Assembly (NCBI GenBank): GCA_963850535.1
Contig: CAWKMC010000010.1
Location: 1 to 64,000, forward strand
Direction of reading: 5' to 3'
DNA: 64,000 nucleotides
Source: JAMXLO01 sp963850535
Lineage (GTDB): Bacteria; Pseudomonadota; Alphaproteobacteria; Acetobacterales; Acetobacteraceae
The translations under genes were made by a program, and so were the position numbers. Of the stretch, positions 16,165-25,456 are shown in pieces (position 1 is the stretch's first letter; the number at the start of each line of letters is the position of its first letter). The notes under the pieces are model-generated. The model was not told the origin of the DNA, did not search any database, and saw only the letters and a program-made list of their open reading frames with translations.

Positions 16165-18135
16165 CTACTGACAAGCCAGGCACTCCTCGTAGTCGATGGC
16201 ACTCGAACCAGCACCAGAAACCGCCACCAACGGCAGCTGCCCGTCATTCGCCGGCACCACTCCGGAAACAGCGGGGGAAAATTCCTCCGGCCGCACCGCG
16301 GCCTCGCTCACTGCATCCGCCCGCTGGATCGATAAGCTGCGGCAGTAGTACAGCGACTTCACGCCGCGCTTCCAGGCCATCAGATGGATCTGGTGCAGAT
16401 CCCGCTTGCGCACGTTCGCCGGCAGGAAAAGGTTCACCGACTGGCTCTGGCAAATGAACGACGCACGGTCAGCCGCGTGTTCGACGATCCAGCGCTGGTC
16501 CAGTTCAAACGCGGTTTTGAACACCGCCTTCTCCTGTTCGGTCAGGAAGTCCAGATGCTGCACGCTCCCCGCACGCAGCGTGATGGACGACCACATCTCA
16601 TCCGTGTCCTGCCCCTTCGCCGCCAGCAGCATCTGCAAGTGCCGGTTGCGCACAGTGAAGCTGCCGGACAGCGTCTTCTGCAGGAACACATTCGCTGCGA
16701 TCGGCTCGATTCCGGGTGACGAATTCCCCGCGATGATGGAGATCGACGCCGTCGGCGCAATCGATAGCTTGTGCGAAAAGCGCTCTATAACGCCATATTC
16801 CGCCGCATCGGGGCATGGCCCCCGTTCTTCCGCCAGCACCCGCGACGCCAGGTCGGCCTGTTCGCGTATATGCTTGAACATCCGCTTGTTCCAGACCTTG
16901 GCGACGACACCCTCCCAGGGCACGTTCTGTGCCTGCAGGAAGGAGTGGAATCCCATCACCCCGAGCCCGACAGACCGCTCGCGCATGGCGGCGTAGCGTG
17001 CCTTTTCCATTCCCGGCGGCGCGCGGTCAATGAAGTCCTGCAGCACGTTATCGAGGAACCGCATCACGTCCTCGATGAAGGTCGGGTGGCCCTCCCACTC
17101 CAGCCAGTTCTCGAGGTTCAGCGACGACAGGCAGCACACCGCGGTGCGCTCCAGGCCGTGCTGGTCGCGCCCCGTCGGCAAAGTAATCTCGGAACAGAGA
17201 TTGGAGGTCTTCACCTCCAGCCCCGCCAGCTTGTGGTGCTCCGGTCGGGCGCGATTCACATGGTCGGAGAAGATCAGGTACGGCTCTCCGCTCTCGATCC
17301 GCGCCGTCAGGATGCGGATCCAGAGCGCCCGCGCCGAAATGGACCGCACCACTGTTTCGTCCCGTGGCGACAGCAGCGGCCAGGGCTCGTCCGCTTCCAC
17401 TGCGCGCATGAATGCATCCGACACCAAAATCCCATGGTGTAAATTCAACGCCTTGCGGTTCGGATCTCCTCCGGTGGGCCGGCGGATTTCGACAAACTCC
17501 TCAATCTCCGGGTGGTTGACCGGCAGGTAGACCGCGGCCGAACCACGCCGCAGCGAGCCCTGGCTGATCGCCAAAGTCAGCGAATCCATCACCCGAATGA
17601 ACGGGATCACCCCCGAGGTCTTGCCGACAGCACCAACCTTCTCGCCGATCGAGCGCAGGTTGCCCCAGTAGGACCCGATGCCTCCGCCCTTGGACGCCAG
17701 CCAGACATTCTCGTTCCACAATCCGACGATGCCTTCCAGGCTGTCGGATGCCTCGTTCAGAAAGCACGAGATGGGTAGACCGCGCTGGGTGCCGCCGTTG
17801 GACAAAACCGGCGTCGCCGGCATGAACCACAGCTTCGACATGTAGTCATAGATCCGCTGCGCGTGCGCGCCGTCGTCACCGTAATAGGAGGCAACGCGCG
17901 CGAACAGGTCCTGGAACTCCTCTCCCGGCATCAGGTAGCGGTCGGACAGGGTGGCGCGGCCGAAATCCGTCAGCAGCGCATCGCGCGATCGGTCGATATG
18001 TACCTGATGGCGACCTGGCATCTGCACTGCGTCGAGCACGTCGTTCTCTCCCCTCACGTCGGAAGCGGAGCGTCTGGCCCCTATCGGATTCGTCGTCAAC
18101 GACAACATGTAGGATGCTTCCCTCTCATCGGCCAC
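16165..18135 (-). CDS. nrdA: Ribonucleoside-diphosphate reductase, alpha subunit (class I)
   Basis: A 656-residue catalytic subunit that reduces ribonucleotides to deoxyribonucleotides. Visible motifs are the N-terminal catalytic-domain Cys (GLPISCFLNEASDS), the active-site NLCSEITLP (Asn, Cys, Glu), the APTASISIIAGNSSPGIEP phosphate-binding loop and a C-terminal redox pair ECLACQ. It lacks an N-terminal ATP cone, so overall activity may not be regulated by dATP through that domain. An alternative start at 18111 (MLSLTTNPIG) has GAGAGGGAA upstream and may be the real one. No nrdB partner gene lies in this window. Confidence 0.95.
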   Translation of the reverse strand: MADEREASYMLSLTTNPIGARRSASDVRGENDVLDAVQMPGRHQVHIDRSRDALLTDFGRATLSDRYLMPGEEFQDLFARVASYYGDDGAHAQRIYDYMSKLWFMPATPVLSNGGTQRGLPISCFLNEASDSLEGIVGLWNENVWLASKGGGIGSYWGNLRSIGEKVGAVGKTSGVIPFIRVMDSLTLAISQGSLRRGSAAVYLPVNHPEIEEFVEIRRPTGGDPNRKALNLHHGILVSDAFMRAVEADEPWPLLSPRDETVVRSISARALWIRILTARIESGEPYLIFSDHVNRARPEHHKLAGLEVKTSNLCSEITLPTGRDQHGLERTAVCCLSSLNLENWLEWEGHPTFIEDVMRFLDNVLQDFIDRAPPGMEKARYAAMRERSVGLGVMGFHSFLQAQNVPWEGVVAKVWNKRMFKHIREQADLASRVLAEERGPCPDAAEYGVIERFSHKLSIAPTASISIIAGNSSPGIEPIAANVFLQKTLSGSFTVRNRHLQMLLAAKGQDTDEMWSSITLRAGSVQHLDFLTEQEKAVFKTAFELDQRWIVEHAADRASFICQSQSVNLFLPANVRKRDLHQIHLMAWKRGVKSLYYCRSLSIQRADAVSEAAVRPEEFSPAVSGVVPANDGQLPLVAVSGAGSSAIDYEECLACQ

Positions 18136-18252
18136 AAGATTTGCGAGCGTTGCAGGAGAGCCACGGCGTGCCTCTCAAAACACGGGGCGCTGATCGCAAG
18201 CTAGGTCGAAACGAGGCGAATTTATCACCATCGGAGACACGTGGAACAAGGG

Positions 18253-19893
18253 TCAGCAATCCAACCTCAGCCGACTGGCCAGCAGTTCGCCCTGGTCTTC
18301 CAGTACTGGGTATGCGGCGGCCGCGACAAGATGCCCGTTCACGCGCTTCAGCTCGCGCAGCAGATCGAGGTCGAGGCCGGCGCGTGGCCGGCCCCCATCA
18401 CGGAGATGGGCGAAATGAGCCCGCGTTGCTGCCGCTTCGAGGTCCCGAAATGCCTCCTTTTCGGCCGCCAGCCGTCGCGCCGCACGGGCATCTTCGGTCA
18501 TGAATACTGCGGCCGCGGCGCGAACCGTGGTCTCGAGCCGTTCCAGCAACCGCCGAGCCTCCGCCCGCTCCGGGTCCGACAGTGGCGCACCGCGCCTCAG
18601 GCGCTTCGCCAGCTGCCCCATCACATCGTGATCGACCACGTCGCCAGCGGCTTCGAGGTTCGTGGTGAACGTCAGGATCTGCGATAGGCGCCGCCGATCC
18701 ACCTCGACCAACTCTTCGGAATTCAACCCACGGATGTAACGCTTGATGGCTGCGTTCAGCCGGTCCAGCACGTCGTCGAGCCGTCGGACCTCGGCAATAC
18801 GCTGCCGATCGGTGCTGGCCAGAGCGTCAGCCGCCCGACCCAACATCGCGTCCAGTGCGTCGGCCATGCGCAGCGACTCGCGCGCTGCGGCCGCCAACGC
18901 AATCGGGGGTGACTCCAGCGCCGATGAGTTGAGATAACGTGGCATCGACGGATCCTCCGCGTCCACGCGTCTCGGCAGCAACCTGCGCAGAAGCCATGCG
19001 TATGGTTGCAGAACCGGGAGAAACAGGGCAGCGACGACCAAGTTGAAGCCGGTGTGGAAATCGGCGACCGCCCGCGCTGGATCGCCTTCGACCAGCACCA
19101 ACCAGGATCCGATCCGGCCTAGCAGGGCCAGTGCGACAATACAGCCTGCCACGCGCGTCAGGAGGTTGCCGATGGTCAGCCGGCGTGCCACAGCGTCGTC
19201 GCCCGAGGCGCCCTCAAGAACGGGATTGATGGCGGTGCCGAGATTCGCTCCCAGCACCAAGGCGAACGCGGCATCAGGCGGCACAGCGCCCTTGGCGGCC
19301 AATGACATGACCAGAAGAACCACAGCCACCGAAGAGTGCGCTGCCCAGGTCAGGCCTGCTGCCAGCAACACATCGAGCACTGGCTCGGTGGTGATTGCTC
19401 CCAACACCACGCGAAGGTTGGGCAGGTCCTCGTACGGGGTGGTGACCACGACCAGCCGGTGCAACGCCATCAGCATCAGGCCAAGCCCGATCGCCACGCG
19501 GCCGATATCGCGAGTCCGCGCCAGATTTGCGCGTCGGAACATGATTACACCGAGAAGGATCAGAGCCGGCACAACCTCCGCCACGTTGAAAGACAGGACC
19601 TGCACGATCAGCGTAGTCCCGACATTGGCGCCCAGCATTACCGCCAACGCCGGAACCAGCGCGACGGCACCTCCGGCGGTGAAGCCGGCGACCATCAGGC
19701 CGGTCGCCGTACTGCTCTGCAGAACTGCCGTCACCCCCAGCCCAGCGGCAAACGCTCCGACACGGTTACCCAGCGCGGTCCCAAGCCAGCGCCTCAGGTT
19801 GGGGCCAAACCCGCGCTGGATGCCGGTTTGCACCATGTGCAGCCCCCACAGCAGCAGCGCGACGGAGCCTGCGAGGTCCAGTAGCGTCCACAT
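18253..19893 (-). CDS. Na/Pi cotransporter family protein with C-terminal PhoU-like domain
   Basis: A 546-residue inner-membrane protein. Two inverted transport repeats occupy residues about 1-300: the first has VLQSSTATGLMVAGFTAGG, and the second has WAAHSSVAVVLLVMSLAAKG. A helical PhoU-like cytoplasmic part follows (residues about 320-540), rich in Leu/Arg/Glu heptads. Family members import phosphate with sodium or modulate phosphate flux. The gene is separate from its neighbours, 117 bases upstream of nrdA on the same strand. Confidence 0.9.
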   Translation of the reverse strand: MWTLLDLAGSVALLLWGLHMVQTGIQRGFGPNLRRWLGTALGNRVGAFAAGLGVTAVLQSSTATGLMVAGFTAGGAVALVPALAVMLGANVGTTLIVQVLSFNVAEVVPALILLGVIMFRRANLARTRDIGRVAIGLGLMLMALHRLVVVTTPYEDLPNLRVVLGAITTEPVLDVLLAAGLTWAAHSSVAVVLLVMSLAAKGAVPPDAAFALVLGANLGTAINPVLEGASGDDAVARRLTIGNLLTRVAGCIVALALLGRIGSWLVLVEGDPARAVADFHTGFNLVVAALFLPVLQPYAWLLRRLLPRRVDAEDPSMPRYLNSSALESPPIALAAAARESLRMADALDAMLGRAADALASTDRQRIAEVRRLDDVLDRLNAAIKRYIRGLNSEELVEVDRRRLSQILTFTTNLEAAGDVVDHDVMGQLAKRLRRGAPLSDPERAEARRLLERLETTVRAAAAVFMTEDARAARRLAAEKEAFRDLEAAATRAHFAHLRDGGRPRAGLDLDLLRELKRVNGHLVAAAAYPVLEDQGELLASRLRLDC

Positions 19894-20066
19894 CGGCGGT
19901 CACATCCCGGTTTCAGTCCGCCGCATCAGGCATCGGTGACCACACGTCAACAACCCGCACCCGCTCGTGATCGCTCAGCCAGGATCCCGCCACAAAACCG
20001 GCACGGACCGGCCACGAAACGAGCAGATTGAGCATGTCCTTCTTGCATATCTAAAGGGTATGTCAC

Positions 20067-20246
20067 ATGCGAACTTCCCTTCTGCTGCCTCTGATTTTTC
20101 TTGGACTCGCCGGGTGTGTCGACGTTCATGAGCACCCGAACCCGCGACCGGCCGCCACCGTCGTGACACCAGCGCCCGCGCCGATGACGACCTATGTTGC
20201 ACCAGCGCCACCCCCTACGAGCACAACGATCGTCCGCACGCCTTGA
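20067..20246 (+). CDS. Small proline-rich lipoprotein (paralogue of 1840-1992)
   Basis: A 59-residue protein: MRTSLLLPLIFLGLAGC is a lipoprotein signal with lipobox LAGC (Cys17), followed by a short Pro/Ala/Thr-rich mature tail ending STTIVRTP. It resembles the 50-residue lipoprotein at 1840-1992 in signal, TVVTP motif and C-terminal end. An AAAGGG element precedes the ATG by 8 bases. It is followed by a hairpin terminator, so it is probably a monocistronic unit. Function is unknown. Confidence 0.75.
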   Translation: MRTSLLLPLIFLGLAGCVDVHEHPNPRPAATVVTPAPAPMTTYVAPAPPPTSTTIVRTP

Positions 20247-20277
20247 CCTGCGGCTAATCAGGTAGAGATTACGGAAC

Positions 20278-20297
20278 GGCCGGGTGCAAGCCCGGCC
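20278..20297 (+). terminator. Rho-independent-like terminator after the small lipoprotein
   Basis: ggccggg-tgcaag-cccggcc forms a 7-bp GC stem with a 6-base loop, followed by a moderately T-rich tail (tcttcgtttg). It lies 31 bases after the lipoprotein stop and before hisG. Confidence 0.6.
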
Positions 20298-20386
20298 TCT
20301 TCGTTTGCTTGGCCGCAATCAGGGTATTCTTTCCGTCCTGAGCCACGTGGGGTAGAGGCCGCTACCGCTTGCGTCAGGACGGCCAG

Positions 20387-21098
20387 ATGACGGTTCCATG
20401 GGCAACTTCGGCACTGGCTCCGGCCTTTGACACCGGTGCCGACGTCGCGGCACCGACCATATTGGCTCTCCCTAAGGGGCGCATCCTGGCTGAGTGCGGC
20501 GAATTCTTGGCTCGGGCTGGGGTAACCCCTGCGGCGGACTACACCGACGAAGAGAGTCGGCGGCTGCGATTCCCGACCGATGATTCCAGCGCTCGAGGTG
20601 GTCAGAGTGCGGCCGTTCGATGTTGCCACCTTCGTCGCCTTCGGCGGCGCGCAGCTCGGTATCTGCGGCGCCGATGTGCTGCTGGAGTTCGACTATCCAG
20701 AAATCTACGCCCCGCTGGACCTGGGTATCGGCGTTTGCCGCGTTTCCGTGGCGGAACCGGCCGAGACCGCCGGAACGGACGACCCATCGCGCTGGTCGCG
20801 GGTGCGGGTGGCCACCAAGTATCCCAACATCGCGCGGCGGCACTTCGCCTCCCGCGGCGTGCATGTGGACGTGGTGCACCTGAACGGTGCCATGGAACTG
20901 GCACCCCGGCTAGGATTGTCTCGGCTCATCGTTGACCTGGTGCAGACGGGTTCGACGCTGCGCGCCAATGGCCTGGTGGAAACGGAAATCATCTCTCCAA
21001 TCACTTCCCGTCTGATCGTCAACCGCACCGCGCTGAAGACCAGACCGGAGATCATCGGCGCCTGGATTGCCCGCTTCCGGGCCGCGCTCGGGCAGTGA
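20387..21098 (+). pseudogene. hisG: ATP phosphoribosyltransferase HisG (short form), interrupted by one extra base
   Basis: HisG catalyses the first step of histidine synthesis, joining ATP and PRPP. The N-terminal frame has ILALPKGRILAECGEFLARAG and RRLRFPTD; the remainder lies in the next frame (IPALEVVRVRPFDVATFVAFG, LDLGIGVCRVSVAEP, DLVQTGSTLRANGL). The break is at 20580-20583. Removing one base gives RRLRFPTDIPALEVV and a 236-residue protein, the normal short-form length, which needs a separate HisZ regulatory subunit (not in the window). The ATG at 20387 is preceded by a weak AGGAC. The stop overlaps the hisD start, so the operon is intact in layout. A sequence error is the likeliest cause. 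Confidence 0.9.
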
Positions 21099-22390
21099 TC
21101 CGGCTCGATACACGGGCTGCGGATTTCGGGGCGAGGTTCGCAGCTCTACTCGAACAAGCGCGCGAGACCACCGAAAGCGTCGACCAGGCGGTGGCGGCGA
21201 TTATTGCGGATGTGCGGCGCGAAGGTGATGCGGCTTTGCTTCGTTACACGCACCGCTTCGACGATCTGCCGCTCACCGTGGACCGGCTACGCATCACAAT
21301 AGAAGAGATCGATGCGGCTGTCGCCGAGATCAGTGAGGAATTGATGCAGGCGCTGGACCTTGCCGCGTCACGCATCGAGGCATTCCATCGTCTCCAGGTG
21401 CCCACTGACATCGAGCAGACCGATGCTGAGGGCCTCAGGCTCGGCATGCGCTGGAGGCCGTTGGATGCAGTGGGGCTCTACGTACCTGGCGGCAAGGCAG
21501 CCTATCCATCGTCTGTGCTGATGAACGCAATACCGGCACGCGTGGCCGGGGTGCCGCGCATCGCCATGTGCGTACCGGCACCAAGGGGCATGCTGAACCC
21601 TCTGGTGCTTGCGGCAGCGCGGCGCGCCGGGGTGGCCGAGATCTATCGCGTAGGCGGAGCGCAGGCGATTGCGGCGCTTGCCTACGGCACCGCCAGCATT
21701 GCACCGGTGGATCGGATTGCCGGTCCTGGCAACGCGTATGTCGCCGAAGCCAAGCGGCAGGTGTTTGGGCGTGTCGGCATCGATGCGATCGCCGGCCCAT
21801 CGGAAGTCGTGGTGCTGGCTGATGGCGGGAACGACCCGCGCCAGGTGGCGCTCGATCTTTTGGCGCAGGCCGAGCACGACGAGGCGGCGCAGTCGATTTT
21901 GATCACCGATGATGTAGGGTTTGCTGACTCGGTTGAGGCAGCGGTGAAGCGGGAACTCGCGGCCTTACCGCGCGCCGCCATTGCTGAAGCGAGTTGGCGA
22001 GCCCACGGCGCAATTATTGTCGCGCGCGACTGGAATGAGGCTGCTGCCCTCGTGAACCAGCTGGCTCCGGAGCATCTGCAACTGATGCTGCGCGACCCTC
22101 AGTCGGTATTTGCGCAAATCCGGCATGCGGGCGCGGTGTTTCTCGGCGCGTTTTGTCCGGAAGCGATCGGCGACTATGTCGCCGGCCCTAATCACGTGCT
22201 GCCGACCGGCCGTACGGCCCGTTTTGCCTCGGGTCTGTCGGTTTTCGACTTCCTCAAACGCACCACCTGGGTATCGGCGGACGCTGCGTCCTTGCAACGA
22301 GTTGGCCCGGCCGCCATCGCTCTGGCAGAGGCGGAGGGACTGGATGCACACGCTCATAGCATCGCCCTCAGGTTGCACGGGCGCGCTTGA
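21095..22390 (+). CDS. hisD: Histidinol dehydrogenase
   Basis: A 431-residue zinc enzyme that oxidises histidinol to histidine in two NAD-dependent steps. Recognisable segments are YVPGGKAAYPSSVLMNAIPA, AIAGPSEVVVLAD, LLAQAEHDEAAQS and FCPEAIGDYVAGPNHVLPT. The GTG start overlaps the hisG stop (GTGA), so it is translationally coupled. Length is normal for the family. Confidence 0.97.
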   Translation: MIRLDTRAADFGARFAALLEQARETTESVDQAVAAIIADVRREGDAALLRYTHRFDDLPLTVDRLRITIEEIDAAVAEISEELMQALDLAASRIEAFHRLQVPTDIEQTDAEGLRLGMRWRPLDAVGLYVPGGKAAYPSSVLMNAIPARVAGVPRIAMCVPAPRGMLNPLVLAAARRAGVAEIYRVGGAQAIAALAYGTASIAPVDRIAGPGNAYVAEAKRQVFGRVGIDAIAGPSEVVVLADGGNDPRQVALDLLAQAEHDEAAQSILITDDVGFADSVEAAVKRELAALPRAAIAEASWRAHGAIIVARDWNEAAALVNQLAPEHLQLMLRDPQSVFAQIRHAGAVFLGAFCPEAIGDYVAGPNHVLPTGRTARFASGLSVFDFLKRTTWVSADAASLQRVGPAAIALAEAEGLDAHAHSIALRLHGRA

Positions 22391-22449
22391 CCTTGCCTGG
22401 CCCGGCGCTCATGTTCGGACGCAAGAATCAACCACTTTTATGAGGTCGG

Positions 22450-22668
22450 ATGTCGAAAGAGGACATGATTGAATTCAGTGGCACAGTAATGGAACTGCTG
22501 CCCAACGCGATGTTTCGCGTGAAACTCGACAACGAACACACGATACTCGCCCACACGTCTGGCAAGATGCGCAAGAATCGCATTCGTGTTCTGGCCGGCG
22601 ATCGGGTCAACGTCGAGATGACCCCCTATGACTTGAGCAAGGGGCGGATCACCTTCCGCTTCAAGTGA
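22450..22668 (+). CDS. infA: Translation initiation factor IF-1
   Basis: A 72-residue OB-fold protein (MSKEDMIEFSGTVMELLPNA ... MRKNRIRVLAGDRVNVEMTPYD) that binds the ribosomal A site during initiation. Length and sequence are canonical. It lies 59 bases after hisD and overlaps the start of maf by 4 bases. The hisD-infA-maf order is characteristic of alphaproteobacteria. Confidence 0.98.
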   Translation: MSKEDMIEFSGTVMELLPNAMFRVKLDNEHTILAHTSGKMRKNRIRVLAGDRVNVEMTPYDLSKGRITFRFK

Positions 22669-23240
22669 CTGCACCCACGCTGGTTCTGGCTTCCGCAAGT
22701 CCCCGGCGACTCGCGCTTCTGGCCCAGATTGGCATCGTGCCGGACCGCGTGATTTCCCCCGATGTAGACGAGAGCGTTCTGGCCGGCGAATTACCGCGCC
22801 ACCATTCGCAACGTCTGGCACGGGCAAAGCTGGCCGCCGCGACCGCCTTCAATGCATACGTGCTCGCCGCCGATACGGTGGTCGCCTTGGGCCGCCGTAT
22901 CCTGCCGAAAACTGAGACAGAAGCAGATGCGCGACGGTGCCTGATTTCGCTATCTGGCCGACGGCACCGGGTGCTGACCTCGGTCTCGCTACGCGCTCCC
23001 GACGGACGCTTTGGCGAGCGGCTTGTGCAAAGTGTCGTCGGCTTCGCTCGACTGAGCGAGCTGCAGATCGCGGCCTATCTCGCCAGTGAGGAATGGCGGG
23101 GCAAGGCTGGAGGTTATGCGGCACAGGGCAGGGCGGCTGCGTTCATTCGTTTCCTGTCCGGCAGCTATTCCAATGTTGTCGGCCTGCCATTGTTCGAGAC
23201 TGCGCAATTGCTGCGTGGATTCGGCTGGCCATTGGCGTGA
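22665..23240 (+). CDS. maf: Maf-like nucleotide pyrophosphatase
   Basis: A 191-residue Maf/HAM1-fold protein with the N-terminal signature LVLASASPRRLALLAQIG, the catalytic-region VLAADTVVALGRRILPKT and GYAAQGRAAAFI. Family members hydrolyse dTTP/UTP or modified nucleotides to monophosphates. The GTG start overlaps the infA stop. The usual Asp in the PDVDES motif is present near residue 33. Confidence 0.93.
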   Translation: MTAPTLVLASASPRRLALLAQIGIVPDRVISPDVDESVLAGELPRHHSQRLARAKLAAATAFNAYVLAADTVVALGRRILPKTETEADARRCLISLSGRRHRVLTSVSLRAPDGRFGERLVQSVVGFARLSELQIAAYLASEEWRGKAGGYAAQGRAAAFIRFLSGSYSNVVGLPLFETAQLLRGFGWPLA

Positions 23241-24319
23241 CTGAGCGCATTCTCGCTGCGAGTAGCCCGGGGGAAGTACGGGTTGCAGTGATCCTTGACG
23301 GGCAGCTGCTGGACTACGCGATCTGGCGTCCCGGCGCACCGGATGGAGTCGGAGACGTCAGTCGCGGTCGCGTCGTCGCCCGGGTACCTGCGATGGCCGG
23401 CACTTTCGTAGCGCTGGACGACACCGAGGGATTTCTGCCGGACAGTGAAGGTGGCGAGGGGCTTAGCGTTGGGGATCTGATCTGGGTGCGCGTGACACGC
23501 GCTGGACAAGGCGGCAAGGGGCCGCGCCTCACGGTTTTGCCGGCCGATTCACTGCCTGCGCGCGGACCGGGCGCGTTGCTGGAGCTGGCACAGCGGTTCC
23601 GGGAGGCGCCCGTCTTGACAGACGATGCGGCGTTGGCCGCCCGGCTGCGACCGGTTCTGGCCGAAAGGCTCCAGGTCGTGCCTGGTTCGTTCGAGGAGAT
23701 CGAAGAACAGGCAGATGCATTGGCACAATTCGACGTCGCGCTTCCGGGCGGCATGCGGCTGCGCATCCACCCGACGCCGGCTCTGGTGGCAATCGACATC
23801 GACCTTGGGGGCGCCCTGGCGTCGGGTGGGCGCAAGGACGCCATGCACTTTGCCCTCAACCGGGCGGTATTGCCGGCGCTCGCGCGACAGATCAGGCTAC
23901 GGAATCTATCCGGCGGGATCCTGGTGGATTTCGCTGGGTTGCCCGCGCGACGGCGCCGGTCATTGGCGCCTGCGCTCCATACTGCGTTGGCGGGTGATCC
24001 GCTGCGGCCGCGCCTGCTCGGATTTACCAACCTGGGGCTTGCCGAGATCGTGCGGCCTCGCGTGCATCCGCCCCTGCATGAAATGTTGGCCGGCCCCCAT
24101 GCCGCGGGCCTAGCCGCACTGCGCCGTATCGCAAGCGAAGTCGCTGCGGCGCCCCACTCAGAGCCGATGTTACGCGCTTCCCCTGCCGTCCTTGCGGCTC
24201 TGCAAGCGGATCCCGACGGGCTGCCGGACCTTGCACGGCGCACCGGGCGTGCCCTGATTATGCGTTCTGATCCGTCATTTTCGGCGGAGGAATGGACACT
24301 CGAATACCGTCATGCCTGA
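23237..24319 (+). CDS. Ribonuclease E/G family protein, short form
   Basis: A 360-residue RNase E/G-like catalytic protein. It begins with an S1-like region (GDVSRGRVVARVPAMAGTFVAL), then the RNase H-like and catalytic part with LVAIDIDLGG and LSGGILVDFAGLP, including the Asp positions expected for magnesium. It is much shorter than E. coli RNase G (about 489 residues) and lacks a long C-terminal scaffold. The GTG start overlaps the maf stop (GTGA); yacG overlaps its end by 8 bases. It probably acts in RNA processing or decay. Confidence 0.88.
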   Translation: MTERILAASSPGEVRVAVILDGQLLDYAIWRPGAPDGVGDVSRGRVVARVPAMAGTFVALDDTEGFLPDSEGGEGLSVGDLIWVRVTRAGQGGKGPRLTVLPADSLPARGPGALLELAQRFREAPVLTDDAALAARLRPVLAERLQVVPGSFEEIEEQADALAQFDVALPGGMRLRIHPTPALVAIDIDLGGALASGGRKDAMHFALNRAVLPALARQIRLRNLSGGILVDFAGLPARRRRSLAPALHTALAGDPLRPRLLGFTNLGLAEIVRPRVHPPLHEMLAGPHAAGLAALRRIASEVAAAPHSEPMLRASPAVLAALQADPDGLPDLARRTGRALIMRSDPSFSAEEWTLEYRHA

Positions 24320-24491
24320 ACGGGACCCATCCGAACCGTTATGCCCAATCTGCGACAGGCCCACTGTGCGCCAGTTCCACCCGTTTTGCAGCCGCCGCTG
24401 CGCCGACGTGGACCTCGGGCGCTGGCTTACCGGCCTGTATCGCGTGCCAGCGGTGGCAGACGAAAGCGACGAGACCGGTGAGCCGCCTTGA
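24312..24491 (+). CDS. yacG: DNA gyrase inhibitor YacG (zinc-binding)
   Basis: A 59-residue protein, too short for usual cut-offs. Two Cys pairs, CPIC and CSRRC (C-x2-C ... C-x3-C), form the zinc knuckle, and RCADVDLGRWL follows, typical of YacG. The family binds GyrB and can inhibit gyrase. The ATG overlaps the RNase E/G gene by 8 bases, the conserved operon position in alphaproteobacteria. Confidence 0.92.
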   Translation: MPERDPSEPLCPICDRPTVRQFHPFCSRRCADVDLGRWLTGLYRVPAVADESDETGEPP

Positions 24492-24529
24492 TCGCGCGCA
24501 CCGCATGGTCTATGGCCACCCGCCCGGCT

Positions 24530-24605
24530 GCCCAGGTAGCTCAGTTGGTAGAGCATGCGACTGAAAATCGCAGTGTCGGTGGTTCGATTCCGCCCCTGGG
24601 CACCA
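24530..24605 (+). tRNA. tRNA-Phe (GAA)
   Basis: A 76-base cloverleaf: acceptor gcccagg pairs with cctgggc, D-arm gctcagttggtagagc, anticodon loop ctgaaaa with anticodon GAA, T-arm ggtggttcgattccgcc, and an encoded CCA end (24603-24605). It directly follows yacG, as in related genomes. Confidence 0.98.
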
Positions 24606-24850
24606 TTATTCAGCAGGTTGGAATGCCAAGTATAGCTTGCACGTGGCCTCTGCAGCGAGCGCGCAGCCGGTCAATGGACGCCTGGATTATGTCTCTGGCT
24701 GATATGACGTGACCTTCTTCGTCCGGACAGCTACTCCTGTAGCTGCACGCTAAATCCTCGGAGGTAGAACCGAGAAGCGTGTGACTTATCGAACCCAGGG
24801 CTGCCCGCACGGCGGCCGCGGCGAACTGCAATCGAACGGGAGGGAGAGCA

Positions 24851-25429
24851 ATGTCTGAAGCTATTCGCATTCACCCGGCTGTGGATCAGGGCGTGAAGCC
24901 AGGTGCTGCCGACTTCGCCGGGGGCACTTTGGTGTGCAAGTGCGCGCAGTCCCCAGTGAAGGTCGCGATCAAAGGAAATGTCGCCTATGACCACGCCTGC
25001 GGCTGCACGAAGTGCTGGAAGCCCGCAGGTGCAGTGTTCTCAGTGGTGGCCGTGGTGCCGCGCGCCAACCTGACAGTCACGGAGAACGCGGACAAACTCG
25101 CCAGCGTGGATCCGAATGCGGCGATCCAGCGCTATGCCTGCAAGGGCTGTGGCGTTCATATGTATGGCCGCATCGAGAACACCAAGCACCCGTTCTATGG
25201 TTTCGATTTCATCCACCCCGAACTGTTCCAGGAACACGGCTGGGCGCCGCCGGAATTCGCCGCATTCGTCTCTTCTGTGATCGAGTCCGGCGTCAGTCCG
25301 GACCGGATGGCAGGCATTCGGGGCCGGTTGAAACAGCTTGGCCTAGAGCCATACGACTGCCTCTCACCGGGGCTGATGGACGCGATCTCGACGCACGTCG
25401 CGAAGGCGTCCGGCGCGCTGCCGGCCTAA
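24851..25429 (+). CDS. gfa: S-(hydroxymethyl)glutathione synthase (formaldehyde-activating enzyme)
   Basis: A 192-residue zinc protein of the Gfa family, which joins formaldehyde and glutathione. The cysteine pairs are clear: CKC near residue 30, CGCTKC near 50 and CKGCG near 97. A GGGAGGGAGAG site precedes the ATG. The convergent neighbour adhC uses the product, and the xoxF/PQQ locus downstream supplies formaldehyde. The 245 bases between the tRNA and this gene hold nothing I recognise beyond its ribosome binding site. Confidence 0.95.
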   Translation: MSEAIRIHPAVDQGVKPGAADFAGGTLVCKCAQSPVKVAIKGNVAYDHACGCTKCWKPAGAVFSVVAVVPRANLTVTENADKLASVDPNAAIQRYACKGCGVHMYGRIENTKHPFYGFDFIHPELFQEHGWAPPEFAAFVSSVIESGVSPDRMAGIRGRLKQLGLEPYDCLSPGLMDAISTHVAKASGALPA

Positions 25430-25456
25430 CCGGCAGCGCTGCGCGGGGCGAGGGGA

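Noticed and set aside
24530..24605. tRNA-Phe as an integration site of a mobile element
   Set aside because: No integrase, no repeat of the tRNA 3' end downstream, and the following gene belongs to ordinary metabolism.
24610..24870. Minus-strand frame of 86 codons between tRNA-Phe and gfa
   Set aside because: No recognisable family, no ribosome binding site, and it runs into the gfa start; not supported.
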